DNA of 64,000 nt, taken from contig CM049307.1 in assembly GCA_026874595.1 (NCBI GenBank), positions 80,762,643 to 80,826,642 of the forward strand, read 5' to 3'. Under the pieces are notes generated by a model. It did no database searches, was not told the DNA's origin, and worked only from the letters and a program-made list of their open reading frames with translations. The translations under genes were made by a program, and so were the position numbers. Shown in pieces: positions 32,323 to 44,924 of the stretch (position 1 is the stretch's first letter; each line of letters starts with the position of its first letter). Source of the stretch: Sipunculus nudus (taxonomy: Eukaryota > Annelida > Sipuncula > Golfingiida > Sipunculidae).

Positions 32323-33813
32323 TAATCTTTTTAAAGTGGACATTTCACACTTCTATCGAAAATAGAAATAACATTGTAGATAATAAAAGATTTGCACTGA
32401 TGAAATCAGGGTCGATTTCAAAGAAGGAAACAAATATATGCTCTTTTATATTGGACAATAATATGCATGTGTGTGCTCTCACTAAAACTTGGCTTAGAGA
32501 GGATGTGCCTGGTTAGATATCACTGAGCCAAATGGTTCCATATGCCTTCAGTTGTATCCATTATCCAAGGCCAGCAAACGGTGGTGGAGTATAACTGATA
32601 TTCCACCAAAGACTACGTCTCAAAAGAGCATCTGAAAGGAGCACAGTTGGTAACTCCTTTGAGGCTCTTTACAGTTACATATCCAGTATATTTACTTTTC
32701 GCATCATGGTTGTATATTGACCACCGCCATCGAGGAAAAATAATTGAAAACCGTCTCAGTTTCGTAGTCCCTTGAATACTACTCCTCATTTTGTGGTAAC
32801 ATAGTCATTACGGGAGATTTTAACATTCATGTAGATAATAATAATGATAAATATGCTGAAGATTTCCTGTTTTTGAAACATTCTTTTGGGTACCGTAAAC
32901 ATGCGATTCAGATGACTCACAGGCGAGGACATACTTTATACTTGATTCAACCACGTGAATATGACATTTCAGTTATTCAGAATATTCATACATGGGATCC
33001 AGTCATTCAGATCACATGGAAGTCTGTGGGGCACTGCAACTTGCACAGCCTAATCAATGGGAGAGTTATGTGAGATACCGAAAATTGCGATCACTTGACC
33101 ACATTGCTTTCATGCAGGAATTAACTAAATCTTCTGTATGCGAAAAAAAAGTGACGATGCTGATTCTTATAATGATGCTGTTGTTTTGTGTTACAATAAT
33201 GTACTTTGTGAAATTCCTGACCAGGTATTACCTGAGAGAACACGGAAGATAGTGATTTGTGAGGAATCAAAGAGGATCGATGAACACTTAAGAGAGGCAA
33301 AGCAGAGGATAAGTCAAATGGAGCGGTTGTACAACAAAACGACGCTGGAAGCTTATAAACAGATATTTATTGAACAAACGAAAGTGAAAAAGTGACTGAT
33401 CACGATTTTTAAACAAAATTGGTATGGTGAAGTGATTGACAACGCCAGTCATGGTGGAACTCTTTCTATAGTTGCTAATGAACTTTTAGGTCGTTCGAAG
33501 AAACATTTTTGTGTTACCTGATTATTCCTCAACTGAAGAAATTATGTCCAGATTTGGTGATTATTTTATCAGAAAAATCAAACCAATTCAGGACGGTATA
33601 GAACACAGTCGAGAATTAGATGCAGAGGGTCTTATACCTCAGTGTGAGGTTTACTGGACTCAGTTCACACAGGCCGGTGTTCATAATGTTTGTTAACTCA
33701 TCCGATCCTCCCCTAACATGTCCGACGGGCTTGACCCAGTTCCGACCGAGCTACCTCTCCCAAACCTACGCCAAATACTCAGGAAAGTCAAAGCACCAGT
33801 GTTACAGTCTAAT
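32323..33813 (+). mobile_element. LINE 5' fragment, unit B
   Basis: Duplicate of 18,455-19,945 with the same stops and frameshifts. No differences were seen by eye. Confidence 0.7.
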
Positions 33814-34220
33814 AGGTTGTTGCTGTGCTCATAAACCAGCTTTCAAAAGTCACTAGGCAGGGATTTGTTAAATAACCTATCCTAGGAGCTCATTCTGTCT
33901 TCACTGTCTTCATTTTTTCTGTATTCGTCTCTACGATTCGTGAGTGACAGGGATAAAATAAAGGTTGCGAACGTTTCCCATAGGTTGCAAGATAGACATA
34001 TAGTGGTTCTCGGTTTAACAGTGGTAGTTACAACAAATTTTGACTTTTGAATTATTCCAAGCTTCATGTACAGAAACAGATTCAACAAACATGTTTTTCT
34101 TGATCATACACAATATCTACCAGGTAATGCATCAACACCGATCACGAAATCACGTATATTACCATTAAACAATATATAGGCATGTGAGAGTGGGCTTGTG
34201 TGATGAAATATTGAATATAA

Positions 34221-34222
<2 letters not shown>

Positions 34223-34265
<43 letters not shown>
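34223..34265. repeat. (AT)n microsatellite 3' of TLR gene 3
   Basis: 4 bp shorter than the twin in unit A. Confidence 0.95.
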
Positions 34266-34266
<1 letters not shown>

Positions 34267-34552
34267 TTACTTAAAATGGGTTGTGGACATGCTGAATTCT
34301 ACTAGAAAGGCATGTATAAGATAAAAAAAAGTTCGGATTGTGTCATTACCTAATATATTTCATGATTTCATTTATTTATTAATAAATTTCATTGGAGTGC
34401 CTTATATACACAACGTAATTTAGTAGGATTGTCACAGGGTCTCCAAATAATGCATTTGTTGGAAATTTCTTAATGTTTCTTAATGTCCAATGGTATAATA
34501 TGCGCCCCACAGGATCCTATCTGGTAAAATTCAAAATTCAAAGCTATTGCGT

Positions 34553-36973
34553 CTAGTCTGTCAGAAGAAGCATGTTTGTTTGGTCTGGATTGCACATGTA
34601 GGTCTGAAGAGGGGCCCCAAGGCTGGCTTTCAGTCTCATTTTAAAAACCGCAATCATCTGTAGTTTGGTAGGCCAGTCAAGGTAACTGACACTGCGAATC
34701 ATTGCAGATAGTCCGGGTGGAAGCATTTTGCTGTTTTTCATACTGAGCATCTGAACGTATGGATGAACAACTGCAACCATCCGACTATGGCGGGAGTTCA
34801 GTGAGTGAGCATGCGAAAGCTGGGCTTCTAATTCACACCATCCGGATTTGATAAAATGCTTACTCACACACACTATGGTATTTCGACTCTTTGATATAGC
34901 GTCTAAAATATTAGATGTGATAGGAAACCCTGGCCGGAAGTGACGATAATGTAAACACACACGGTAAGGCCTTGTTTTGTCTTCCTCCAGTGGTCTCACG
35001 ATATACTCATCAACGAAGTCTTCGTCTTTACTTGAGTAGGAAACGAAGGCATCAAACATAAACTCATCGTTTTTCTGGGCTGCCTCTTGGTTGAGCGTTA
35101 TAAGATACTTGACCATGGTTAAGTGATACTGAATTTGCCACTTGAAACGGCAAATCAAGTTCAATATCGTTATCAGTAATAATACAATGGCAAAGAGAAC
35201 AAAAGCAATGGTATCCTCAGTTCTCATTTCCATGCAATGCTTTTCAAGTCTATTGGTTTCGCTCAGGAGAACATGAGGCTTCCCATCCTCTCCAGTACAA
35301 GTCAACGGTCGAGTACTCGAGTGCAGTCCCGTGATGGTGAGCTTACTCCTGATAAGAAAGTATATTTCTCTTAACGCTTCACAGGAGCACTCAATTGGAT
35401 TGTCTAACAAGTTCAATTCTATCTGGCTTTTTGTATTCCTGCGTTTCTGAATTCCTTCCAGGCTATCCAGACCAGTACGACTGATATATTGAAACTCATT
35501 ATCACTCAGATCAATGTACTCAATAGAGTCCAACCATCGAAAATGTCGGTGTGTATCATTTATTTTATTTCCTTGTAATAATAGCCAACGCATTTTCTTC
35601 TGATAGCGGAATATTTGATCCGGCAAGTCATGTATATTTAAGTAAGTCAGTTCCAGGTAAATTAGATCAGCGTTTCTTGCAAATAGTTCATCAGATATTT
35701 TATGTTGAAAGACTTCAGGGGAGACACTGTTATTCATGAGCAACATTTGCAGGTTCGGCATTTTGTAAAAGAAACGATCGTCAATATGCCCGCACTGGAT
35801 ATCCCGCAGGTTGAGATATTTGAGACGGAACGTGCAGCAAAAAGTTCCATTTAGGTATTTCAGTCTAGTACCACCAACGTCAAGAAACTGTAGTCCATGT
35901 AACGTTAACCAGTACTTTTGACCATCGACGCCGAAAGGATGATACCCAAGCTGATCTAACACAACAACACTCAAGTTGGGTAAGAATACTCCAATCACCA
36001 CTGTATCTTGCACCCTGTTCGGTATAATAGGATTTGATATATTAGGATTGCCGGTAACAAACTTCCCCCAGTTGAACGTAGGATGTAGTCTAGGGGGTGG
36101 GAGAGTAGGGTTACAATGTTTTGCTATATATTGGCACCCTATGTCTATTCTAACCAAGTGTTTTAATGCGGGAATAAAAAATAATACTTCCCTGTCTCCT
36201 ACTATCTTGTTATCCCGTAATGACAAATATCGCAGGTGCTTTAGATTTAATAGGAAACCAACTGTAACTCTGGCGATTTTGTTTCTTTCTAAGTATAAGT
36301 GGGTAACATTTGATAGGCATCGTGAGAAATCAGGTTCGACAGTAAGACTGAATCTTAATGTATGCTTAAGGGCACCATTCAAAGTAATGCGGGTGAGATT
36401 TTTTGATGCCCCACAAAATAAATTACCAATGTTGGTTATATCTATGTTACAATGATCTGCAATAATTTCATTTAAGTTTGGCATTGGTTTAAATGCATGA
36501 GGCATAAACGTCGTCTGAATGTCTTTATTTTTCTGCCAAAACGACAACACCCTGAGCTTATTTAACCCCAAGAAGGCGTCACTCTCTACCCGGCTTATCT
36601 CTATATGATTGATGAGCAACCGATTCAGGTTTTGATAGGAGATGAAGGAATTATTTTTCAGGATGACAATATCTAGAGACAGGAGATTTAACACAGCTAT
36701 TGGCCACCGCCCGGTGAGATGACTTAACTCGCTTGCAGTTGGTATCTTTAGCAACCCTTCACATGTCACTTCAGCTTCAGGTTTGCCCAGTTTTGTTGCA
36801 AATTTGACATTACATGGAGACTTGTTGTCTGTTACAGTATGCTGGTGCGAAGGATATGTTAATGCAGGACTGACGACTGGTCTTATAAGTCCGACAGTGT
36901 GTCCTTTTCTACTGGTTTTGGCCATTACAGCCAGAAAACATGCGATCAGCATTGCCCTCATGATATGGATCAT
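34553..36973 (-). CDS. Toll-like receptor, gene 3, 806 aa (identical to gene 2)
   Basis: The translation shows no difference from TLR gene 2 over all 806 residues, and the antisense frames match too, so synonymous changes are also absent as far as I can see. Architecture: signal peptide, LRRs with a mid-ectodomain insert, one LRRCT, membrane segment, TIR with FDAFVSY, RHFRPG and LDW. The start is placed at 36,973 because the 13 upstream in-frame codons cross the splice acceptor (exon starts at 36,988). The noncoding first exon, intron and flanks are copied as well, so the gene should be expressible. It is either a true second copy that doubles dosage, or an assembly duplicate of gene 2. Confidence 0.95.
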   Translation of the reverse strand: MIHIMRAMLIACFLAVMAKTSRKGHTVGLIRPVVSPALTYPSHQHTVTDNKSPCNVKFATKLGKPEAEVTCEGLLKIPTASELSHLTGRWPIAVLNLLSLDIVILKNNSFISYQNLNRLLINHIEISRVESDAFLGLNKLRVLSFWQKNKDIQTTFMPHAFKPMPNLNEIIADHCNIDITNIGNLFCGASKNLTRITLNGALKHTLRFSLTVEPDFSRCLSNVTHLYLERNKIARVTVGFLLNLKHLRYLSLRDNKIVGDREVLFFIPALKHLVRIDIGCQYIAKHCNPTLPPPRLHPTFNWGKFVTGNPNISNPIIPNRVQDTVVIGVFLPNLSVVVLDQLGYHPFGVDGQKYWLTLHGLQFLDVGGTRLKYLNGTFCCTFRLKYLNLRDIQCGHIDDRFFYKMPNLQMLLMNNSVSPEVFQHKISDELFARNADLIYLELTYLNIHDLPDQIFRYQKKMRWLLLQGNKINDTHRHFRWLDSIEYIDLSDNEFQYISRTGLDSLEGIQKRRNTKSQIELNLLDNPIECSCEALREIYFLIRSKLTITGLHSSTRPLTCTGEDGKPHVLLSETNRLEKHCMEMRTEDTIAFVLFAIVLLLITILNLICRFKWQIQYHLTMVKYLITLNQEAAQKNDEFMFDAFVSYSSKDEDFVDEYIVRPLEEDKTRPYRVCLHYRHFRPGFPITSNILDAISKSRNTIVCVSKHFIKSGWCELEAQLSHAHSLNSRHSRMVAVVHPYVQMLSMKNSKMLPPGLSAMIRSVSYLDWPTKLQMIAVFKMRLKASLGAPLQTYMCNPDQTNMLLLTD

Positions 36974-36988
36974 TTTCTTGTCTGCTGT

Positions 36989-37669
36989 CTGTATTGAACA
37001 AGAATAAGACATTAATATCAGGAAACTAGTTTTTGTTATTCAAATTTGATAATTAAAAAAAGTAAACAATGATCGATTATCGATCGATCAGTCCAGGGAG
37101 CTTCGACATAATGTAAAAATATATAAACCACATGTTCACTCTTGTATCTTGGTCGATTTTAAGATCACCATTCATATAAAAAAGTATATTAAGGTTATCA
37201 TAAAAGTTCAAGGACACGCTCGGTTCTTCGAACGTTATCCACCACGGCTCACATTTCTGCTTTAGTGCTGGTTGCTACGTTATGTCCTGTTTTTCACGTG
37301 TTTTATCAACACAGAAAAATTTTATTTCTCTTGATAATATATCTTGACGACAAAAATACTTTTTCAGCAAATACACAAAAAGGTAATGAGATAAATAAAT
37401 AATAATATATGCCAGTCACCCATAAAATCGATTAATCGACACACGACTTCACAAAATCTTCTTTTCATATATATATATATGTGTGTGTATATATATATAC
37501 CTGATATACTTAATATAGCAATATTTATGTAAATTCAAGATCACCATTGTTGTTATCATCAGTTTTTTTCTTTAATTAGACCCCAGGAATGCGTACATTT
37601 TCTGTCAATATTGGCACATCCAGAAGAAAAGAAAGAATTAAAAGGTAAAAAACAGCAAAACAAAATTAC
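36989..37669 (-). other. TLR gene 3 intron 1 (5'UTR intron)
   Basis: Same donor (exon ends at 37,670) and acceptor (exon resumes at 36,988) as gene 2. It is 681 bp long. Confidence 0.65.
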
Positions 37670-37741
37670 CTTGCCTCCGTTGCAGCACAGAAGTATTCTT
37701 TGTCTCTCCGCTTACTTAAATCTCAAACTGCAGTATCTGTG

Positions 37742-37744
<3 letters not shown>
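37670..37744 (-). other. TLR gene 3 noncoding first exon (5'UTR), at least its 3' part
   Basis: Copy of 23,806-23,880. An (AT)n tract at 37,744-37,803 follows on its upstream side. Confidence 0.45.

Positions 37745-37803
<59 letters not shown>
37744..37803. repeat. (AT)n microsatellite at the TLR gene 3 first exon
   Basis: About 60 bp, one repeat unit longer than in unit A. Confidence 0.9.
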
Positions 37804-37805
<2 letters not shown>

Positions 37806-37968
37806 CTATAGAGGACCGGTCGTTATATTATTTACGATCACGTGCCAATAGACCAGCAGTTGATGACTTGTTGATAATGAATGAATACGAATCCGTAGTT
37901 ATACAAAATGTCGGTTAGTTTCAGAGAAAAACTGGAGATGTAGATGCGGGTAATTTTAAGATAAAATC

Positions 37969-39435
37969 TTTCTTGTTAAATCAGTTGATAACATCGGTCG
38001 CTGATCTACCCACACCCTGAACTCATGACTTACACCACCAAAAATATATAACGAGAGGGTAGTTGGCAGAGCGTACATATAACTTTAGCAAGTCCAACAG
38101 CTAACAAACTTCTATACTATAAATATAATAAATAACAAATTAGTGTTTAAATGTTGTCAAAGTAATACAGAGGAGAAAGGATTAACTATTGAGTTTTATT
38201 CTTTGCGTATATTGTGTCATTATCATATTTACCTATTATTAAATGCGGGTTCACTATAAGATACTTTGATCAGATAGAGCAAAAGATGAACCCACGTTAG
38301 TATATAATTTTTAACAGTATTCTACTACATAAATTACAAAATAGGATAATAAATTTCACTTCAGGCCAGGGTGTGTGTATTGCATGAAGCCATTGACAAA
38401 TACAACAAACGCATGTAGTATGTCCAGAATAAATGTGGATTCACTTACATACAACAAAACTTAAAATCTGCAAAACCCTTTAAAATGAGGGTTCGTAAAT
38501 GGAGTGCCCGTAAGGAATTAAACCCATACTGATTAAATAAAAACAAATTTTCAGTTTTTCATTTAGCAACCCAGGGTTGGCCCCCTGGAAAATGTATCCA
38601 TTTGGGCTGTATCAATACACCGATATACGGATACGAATAGATACGCAACGTCGATACGGTTACCGATGCGCTTTACATACTGTGTCGGGCGTATCGAGGT
38701 TAACAATGAATGCTAATAAAAATTGATACAAGACTACTTAACCGGAACTACTTATAAATCTGTTCCTCCTTGTATTTGTTATTTTAGCTGTTAAGACTTA
38801 AACGAAACATATGTTTTGCCATATTATCGACTGGATAAGAAATATATATAAGCATATCAGGGTTCCGATGACAGGTCGGCGAGTGTGAGCGATATAAGGA
38901 GAATATTACTGGCATGAGCCTTTCTAAGGGGCCAATCCACCGGAGTTTGTGGCAGAAGCCTCCTGATCCGCCCGCCGCTTACGAAAATGAGAGAGTATAA
39001 ACCCCACCCTGAAAATCAAAATTTTCCTAAATGTCATTTTCCAGCACATGATACAGTATATTTATTTGTGTGAAGAATTCTAAGCTCAGTTTTCAACACC
39101 TTTTTATTTATGTTTTAAACTTTTATAGGCAAACACTCATGATTATTCGATTCATTAAGGCAACTGAAACAAACGATTTCCTAATCTTTTTTATTATGAG
39201 ATGCCAAGTTGAAAGAATATTGATTCAAATATGAAATATTAGAAATTGGAAATGGAAATCCCGAAATAGTTATATATTTGTTCAAAAGTAGGCGTCTTAT
39301 TCCCCTTAAAAATGAGGGTGGAGAATAATATTTTGTCCAATCATACTTAATCCCAATCCCTAAAAGTGTGGGGGACAGGTCCACTCCTCTTGACACGAGG
39401 CCTATGGTTTCGCTGAAGTGATGAACTCGATACCC

Positions 39436-39467
<32 letters not shown>

Positions 39468-39650
39468 ATTACATATTGCTACTGTTATTTTTTTGTTTAT
39501 GTTATCACAAGAGGGTATGTATATTTCGTTCTATAACCCATCATTTTATCTCTACTTGACTCAATTGTAAGCGAAACTTTTTCTCGATGTGCTTATATAC
39601 CGCTTATATTATCATATTATTATTAAACATAAACCACTATTTCATAATGT
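37969..39650. other. Unit B: diverged noncoding stretch
   Basis: Twin of 24,105-25,840 with frequent substitutions and indels. The microsatellite near 39,435-39,468 is mostly (GT)n here but mostly (AT)n in unit A. No gene was recognised. Confidence 0.5.
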
Positions 39651-39656
39651 ATGTTC

Positions 39657-39765
39657 AACATCAGGAGGTAATTGTTCGGGGCTAATAGCCCGGGGGTAAT
39701 AGTTTTGGGTGTTAGTTGTCCGGGGGGGTAATTGGGGGGGGGGGCGAAATTGTCCGGGGGGTATA
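39657..39765 (+). repeat. G-rich minisatellite, GGGGGTAATTGTCC-like units (unit B)
   Basis: Twin of 25,841-25,945 with slightly longer G runs. Confidence 0.75.
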
Positions 39766-40389
39766 TGTCTTAAAACCAAATGCAGCATCCATTTGCAAAC
39801 ACGGCATTCTTCTCTCGAGAAAAAAAATCTGCCAGAAGCGCTCAGAAGATTTGAATATCCAATGTTAAACTGAAACTTTAGCAGCAGACGAAAATGTGGC
39901 ACCAGCTTGGTCGTGATGATTCAATTAATTGTGGTTTCGTCATTTCATTATCACTAGACAAAGACAATTAACATAAAACGATTGATAATGGGAACCAGTC
40001 ATCTTTATCTTTCCATCATTACACATAATTTATTAACCAATTCCCAAATGTAGGAAGTATCTCGCAGACTTTTGCAAGAGCATAGATTACTTTCCAATGG
40101 TAAACTTTAACGTTGGACCTACCCTCTGGTTTATTTCTTCAGCTCTTTGACTGTATGGTGTGGCTGTGGGCAAAAATAATGAGATACACACGTACAGCCG
40201 TATATGTGTGAGATGTCCTGTTTTGCTGGCCTTGCTTACCAATATCACATATGAACCAGTCCCGGATTTCCGACCAGTAGTATCTTCGTCATTCCAGACC
40301 GCAGCACATGGTCCCGGGTGGAGCTAATAGAAAACCGGTGGCGCCGTCTGTTGGCGCATCAGTATAAATCAACACAACATCGTGTGTAT

Positions 40390-41819
40390 CTGGGTTGGGT
40401 CCTATTAAACAGGTTCTATTACAGTTACTCTTACTTCTTAATCCACCTATTACTTTTACTATTTCTTTTACAACATTTGTTCATCTATTACTATTGCCAT
40501 TACTTGGCTTCCATTAGTATTACTATTACTATTCCTTTACTTACAAATAGTGATACAAGCATATGCAGACCTTGCCCCCTACATTACCCCAGTACGTGAT
40601 ACTTTAATATGTTCGTATATGTAAACTGTGACTTTTTAAATTTTGTCCTAAATTAAAATGAAATTCAATAGTTTTAAATCTTTCAGTATAAATGAGCTTT
40701 CTTTTGCAATCAATGCGCTTTATTCAGCTAAGTGCAGCATTATTTTCAGCCAGTTCATGATCAGTACAACATAAACCAAATTTCGGTAGGTCCATATTCA
40801 CCACGGTTAATGACACTATCTTTAACATGTAATCATTCATGTCACACAATGTTCAACAAAAATTTAAATAAAATAAACTTCATGTTAAGCCAGTTTTAAA
40901 AGAAAAAGAGTAAGGTTTGAATAATCATGATAGACAAAAATATTGAAATAATGTTTGGGGCAATTTAATATGATTAAATATTATCAGTACCAGTTCAACA
41001 CTACATAAATCCAGTAATATATATATGTTATCTTTTCATTATAGAATATACAATGTGCATGTAGCCCATCTTGCTTGTAGCATTCAAATTGAACCTATTC
41101 ATGTTCATCAAAACACAGAAGTCTGTGAATTTTCTTGTCTACATCAAATTATTACATCTCGCCAGGTGAGTCCATTTCGATTTTTCTTGAGCAGGTGTTT
41201 ATTGAACATGAAAAAAAAATAGATTTTCAAATACGATCAGGAAGCCATTGTACATAGACTGCAATACTGGTTAGTACAAACAGGGCCTCATTCACTGTTT
41301 GTGGCACCACTATTTATTATAGTAATAAACTTATCAAAGGTTTTGAATCAGACTGTCTACCTCTGAAGTACTCAAACATCAGCAACACTGCAGCAGCACT
41401 GTCTTGCTTTAACTGACAGTTATTTGCTCCACATTTGTGAAAACTGACCAAGTACTAATGCAGCGTATACTCACCAACCTTAGTTAATGGATCTGTAAAC
41501 AAATCCAGGGTTTGATCTAATTGGGTATCACCTCAAACCAATGCCCGATGCCCCGTGTCCACTGGACCATGACAGCATTTAGCATCAACTAATCACACTA
41601 CAGCTTTAGCCTTTTCCTGTGATTCAGTATAATCATCCTACCACGTTTTGTTCATGTGTTATAACATTTAAAGTAATAGTTATTATTCTATTATTTAGGG
41701 TCCTATTACTTTTACTAATACAGATTAAATATTTTTTGTCTTTTACTTTTACTGTTACCCTGAAAACTTGTAATTTTCTACAACCATTATTATAACATAT
41801 AAGTAATACCCCATCCCTA
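40390..41819 (+). mobile_element. Short hAT-like element, unit B
   Basis: Twin of 26,575-27,998 with the same ends, diverged by substitutions and small indels. Confidence 0.5.
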
Positions 41820-41820
41820 G

Positions 41821-41822
<2 letters not shown>

Positions 41823-41871
<49 letters not shown>
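41823..41871. repeat. (AT)n microsatellite (unit B)
   Basis: Follows the short hAT-like element, as in unit A. Confidence 0.9.
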
Positions 41872-41873
<2 letters not shown>

Positions 41874-42957
41874 AGGTCTGTCCCGTTGTTTTTATAGACG
41901 CCTTTCTAGGCACTCACGCGTCATAACGTCTTTCTGCAGTGACGTTATCCGTGGCGGTCACGTTATACGTCGTAACCTTTTCGGCCAGCTCTGCACCCGT
42001 CTGTCAAAAACAACCCTGTGTTTCTGTTCAGGGTATTAAAATTAATTATATGTTTTTTTGTGAAATAATGGGGGCTGGCTGGCGGCTATTGCTTTTAAGT
42101 TTTTCTCTACCATGAAAATGGCGAAAAACTCACTTACTGGCACATGCAGAATTGACAACAAATGGTTAAAACATATATAACCATTTTTTTCTACCATGAA
42201 AGTAGCGTAAAGTATCGTTATATCTCATGCACTGGCACATGAAGAATTGACAACCAATAATTAAAACATAAGACAACAAACGTTGTATACATTGAATTAG
42301 TCAACAGTTTGAAAGGATCCTCGAAATAAGTGATATTTGTAATTCTTCTACGTGTATTATTGACAGGCAAATCATATTAAATAGGAATACATGTGTCAAA
42401 ATCTCAAGATGAATTATGCAACATGCGGGCCCGGCCGCCGGTTATTACATGGGGGATTCCCCTTCGAAATGCATGAAAGTCACGCGTGCTTACACCAGAT
42501 CCGAGATCGTTTAATAAAGAAAAAATAGCAGTTTCCTTAAATATTACATTATCTTTGTTTATATTTTTTTGCCTAAAAGAAGATCACAACAGATCGGTAT
42601 CGCGATAGAAATTATAGAATGAAATCGTTTTTGCAATGTGAAAATAGATGTATGTTTCCCCTCCCTATTCGCCTCACATCCCCTAATTTTAGGAATAAAT
42701 AATGACTACTTCAAAAGTCACAGCATTCACAGATAATTTTTATTCCGGTTAATTTGACTTGAAGATTAAGGTCAAGGTCACAAGTGTTCGAACACCTCTG
42801 AGATATTGGTAGAAACAATTAAATTAAAGAAGATATAAATCCATCGGGGGTCAGTGAAAATCACTGGCCCTAACAGGAAAATAAGTTAACCTCGAAATTT
42901 AAATATATATATTTTTTTCAATCTAAGTTAAAAGCACGGTTTGAACAACATATGTTA
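41872..42957. other. Unit B: distal noncoding end
   Basis: Twin of 28,045-29,146. The first copy of the CTACCATGAAA tandem block has lost about 20 bp. No gene was recognised. Confidence 0.55.
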
Positions 42958-44396
42958 AACTAGATATTTCTGGGCACCTCAGGTAACATGTGGTATCCAC
43001 AGACATTTAACCCCCCCCCCCCCCCCCCTCTTTAAGAATAGGCCCCCAATCCTTAACTGCATATACTGACACTCGGCAAGCGATTATGGTTTCTTCCATC
43101 TATCATCTTGAAAAAAAAAACAAAATTTTCAACAAATATGGGCAAATACGGTGAATCAGAGCATTAATTTAGTTTACGGAAACTGAAAGGTAGGTGGCGC
43201 CACCTGTCTGGTTTATGAGAAAATTTTCCAAGATGAATTGACATAGCAAATTTAAGACCAATACCTTGAACCACTCGGAGATATGAGCAATTTACAACCA
43301 TAACACATGTACAGATGGACGCCACGGCAAAACGATTGCAGCTGGCGCCACCAGTCCTGAGTACAAGATGGAGGAGTCCAAGATCTATGGATATGCATAA
43401 TTTCAGGCCAATAAGGCAAATCATTCCTGAGAAAAGAGCATTAAAAAATTTACAGAAACCGGAAGGTAGGTGGCGCCACCTGTCTTGTTTACGAGAAAAC
43501 TTTCCAAGATGGATGGACATGCTAAATTTTAGACCAATATCTTTAACCATTCCGGAGATAGAAGCAATTTTCACCAAAAGCACATGTACAGATGGGCGCC
43601 ACGCCAAAACGACTGCGGATGGCGCCACCAGTCTTGAGTACAAAATGGAGGAGTCCAAGATCTATGGATATGCACAATTTCTGGTCAATTTGTCCATTAG
43701 TTTTAGACTAAAGTGCACACAGTACTGTCAAGTGGCAATGATGAGGTATTAAAAAGCGTGAAAACAAGAAAAGGACAGAAGGTGGCGCCACCTGTGTTCC
43801 GTAGTAGACAAAGCTATGCACAATCTTCGGTCAATTTGATTTTTGGACCAATCCATGCATCTCTTATTTTGAGATATTTGGGATTTTGTGTGATTTTCAT
43901 CATATATGGCAATATTCAAGGGCAAGGCCACTCTCATAGGTAAAGTCATGACCCCAATTTAAATATACATCATCCCATAATCCATGTCTATGTATGTGCA
44001 TAATATGGAAGAAATCTGTACATTATATTTACTTATATTGCTCACAGTACTGTTAAGTGGCAATGATGGTGGTATTAACTGGCACAAATACAAGAAAAGG
44101 ATAACAGGTGGCGCCACCAGTTTCTGGTACATGACAACACTATCCAAGATCTTCGGCTAAGTTGATCTTTGGATCAATCCATGCAGGAATTCTTGGTATA
44201 TTTAAGAATTTGTGTGTTTTTACCAAACATGGACCTATTCAACGTCAAGGTCACTCTCCTGGTAAAAGTCATGACCTCATTTTAAATAGGCTTCGTCCTC
44301 TCACCCATATCTATGCACAAATACGGTAAAGATCCGTAAAATATTTCTTGAGTTATCGCGTCCAAACGGAATCTCTGCGGCGGCGGCAGAGAAATT
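42958..44396 (+). mobile_element. Repeat element A, copy 1 (AACTAGATATTTCT start, CTGCGGCGGCGG end)
   Basis: The first 150 bp (AACTAGATATTTCTGGGCAC, a poly-C run, TTAAGAATAGGCCCCCA, CATATACTGACACT, TTTCTTCCATCTATCA) match 53,652-53,790. The body holds units with GGTGGCGCCACC and CAAGTGGCAATGATG, and the 3' part ends in a CTGCGGCGGCGGCAGAG block near 44,376-44,392, as at about 55,667-55,690. It is non-coding. Long open frames at 43,164-43,752 read through tandem units and are not genes. The class is unknown. Confidence 0.6.
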
Positions 44397-44915
44397 GTTA
44401 AAATTCAAATATATTCATACAAACCTTATAACAATACTTCCTTAGTATAATATTATAAAGCTAATAAGGTAAAACAAAGCCAATACCACTTCTTGTTACG
44501 CTACCGGAGAGATTTAAATTTACATCATCATGTGTTGAGAATCCCAGAAGAGGTATTGTTTTAATGCCGTGTAACAATTGTCCAGAAAACCTCTATAACC
44601 TTTGTTTGAGTATTAACTTATGCACATGTTCTTTTTATCAATTTACCATGCGTTCATATGGTTCATAAAAAAGTCTGGAGAGGGAATGTAGCCAGGAATA
44701 AATGGTTCAAATTACAGAATTACACTGAATTCGGCGAGCGTTTATGTCGAAACTTGAATATAATAGCCAACACTGCAACACAAGTTTTTATTGCTTAAAC
44801 CTATTGGTGAAACCTAGGCACCGACTTTAATTTAAATGTTTTATTCAAGTCTGTTAGTGCAGTCTCCGGCCCATGTATATTGGTGACCCTTTAGCTAGTA
44901 ATTTAAGCGAAAGAA
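44397..44915. other. No gene recognised
   Basis: AT-rich DNA between repeat element A and the tRNA-like segment. No coding similarity was seen. Confidence 0.4.
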
Positions 44916-44924
44916 CACGATATA

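Larger units (their letters stand above)
33775..40375 (-). repeat. Older segmental duplication, copy 3 (TLR gene 3 with flanks)
   Basis: Matches 19,910-26,560 as part of the tandem unit, and 3,141-8,150 at lower similarity. Confidence 0.75.
29184..42995 (+). repeat. 13.8-kb tandem duplication, unit B
   Basis: Second copy in direct orientation, abutting unit A at 29,183/29,184. Its last bases, GGTAACATGTGGTA ending at 42,995, match unit A up to 29,183, after which the sequences part (unit A continues into the copied CXC ORF, unit B into a repeat element). It holds TLR gene 3, whose protein is identical to TLR gene 2. Confidence 0.95.

Noticed and set aside
43164-43752. Overlapping open frames of 164 and 145 codons on opposite strands
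   Set aside because: They read through tandem units with GGTGGCGCCACC. The translated repeats mirror the DNA repeats and show no protein family signal.
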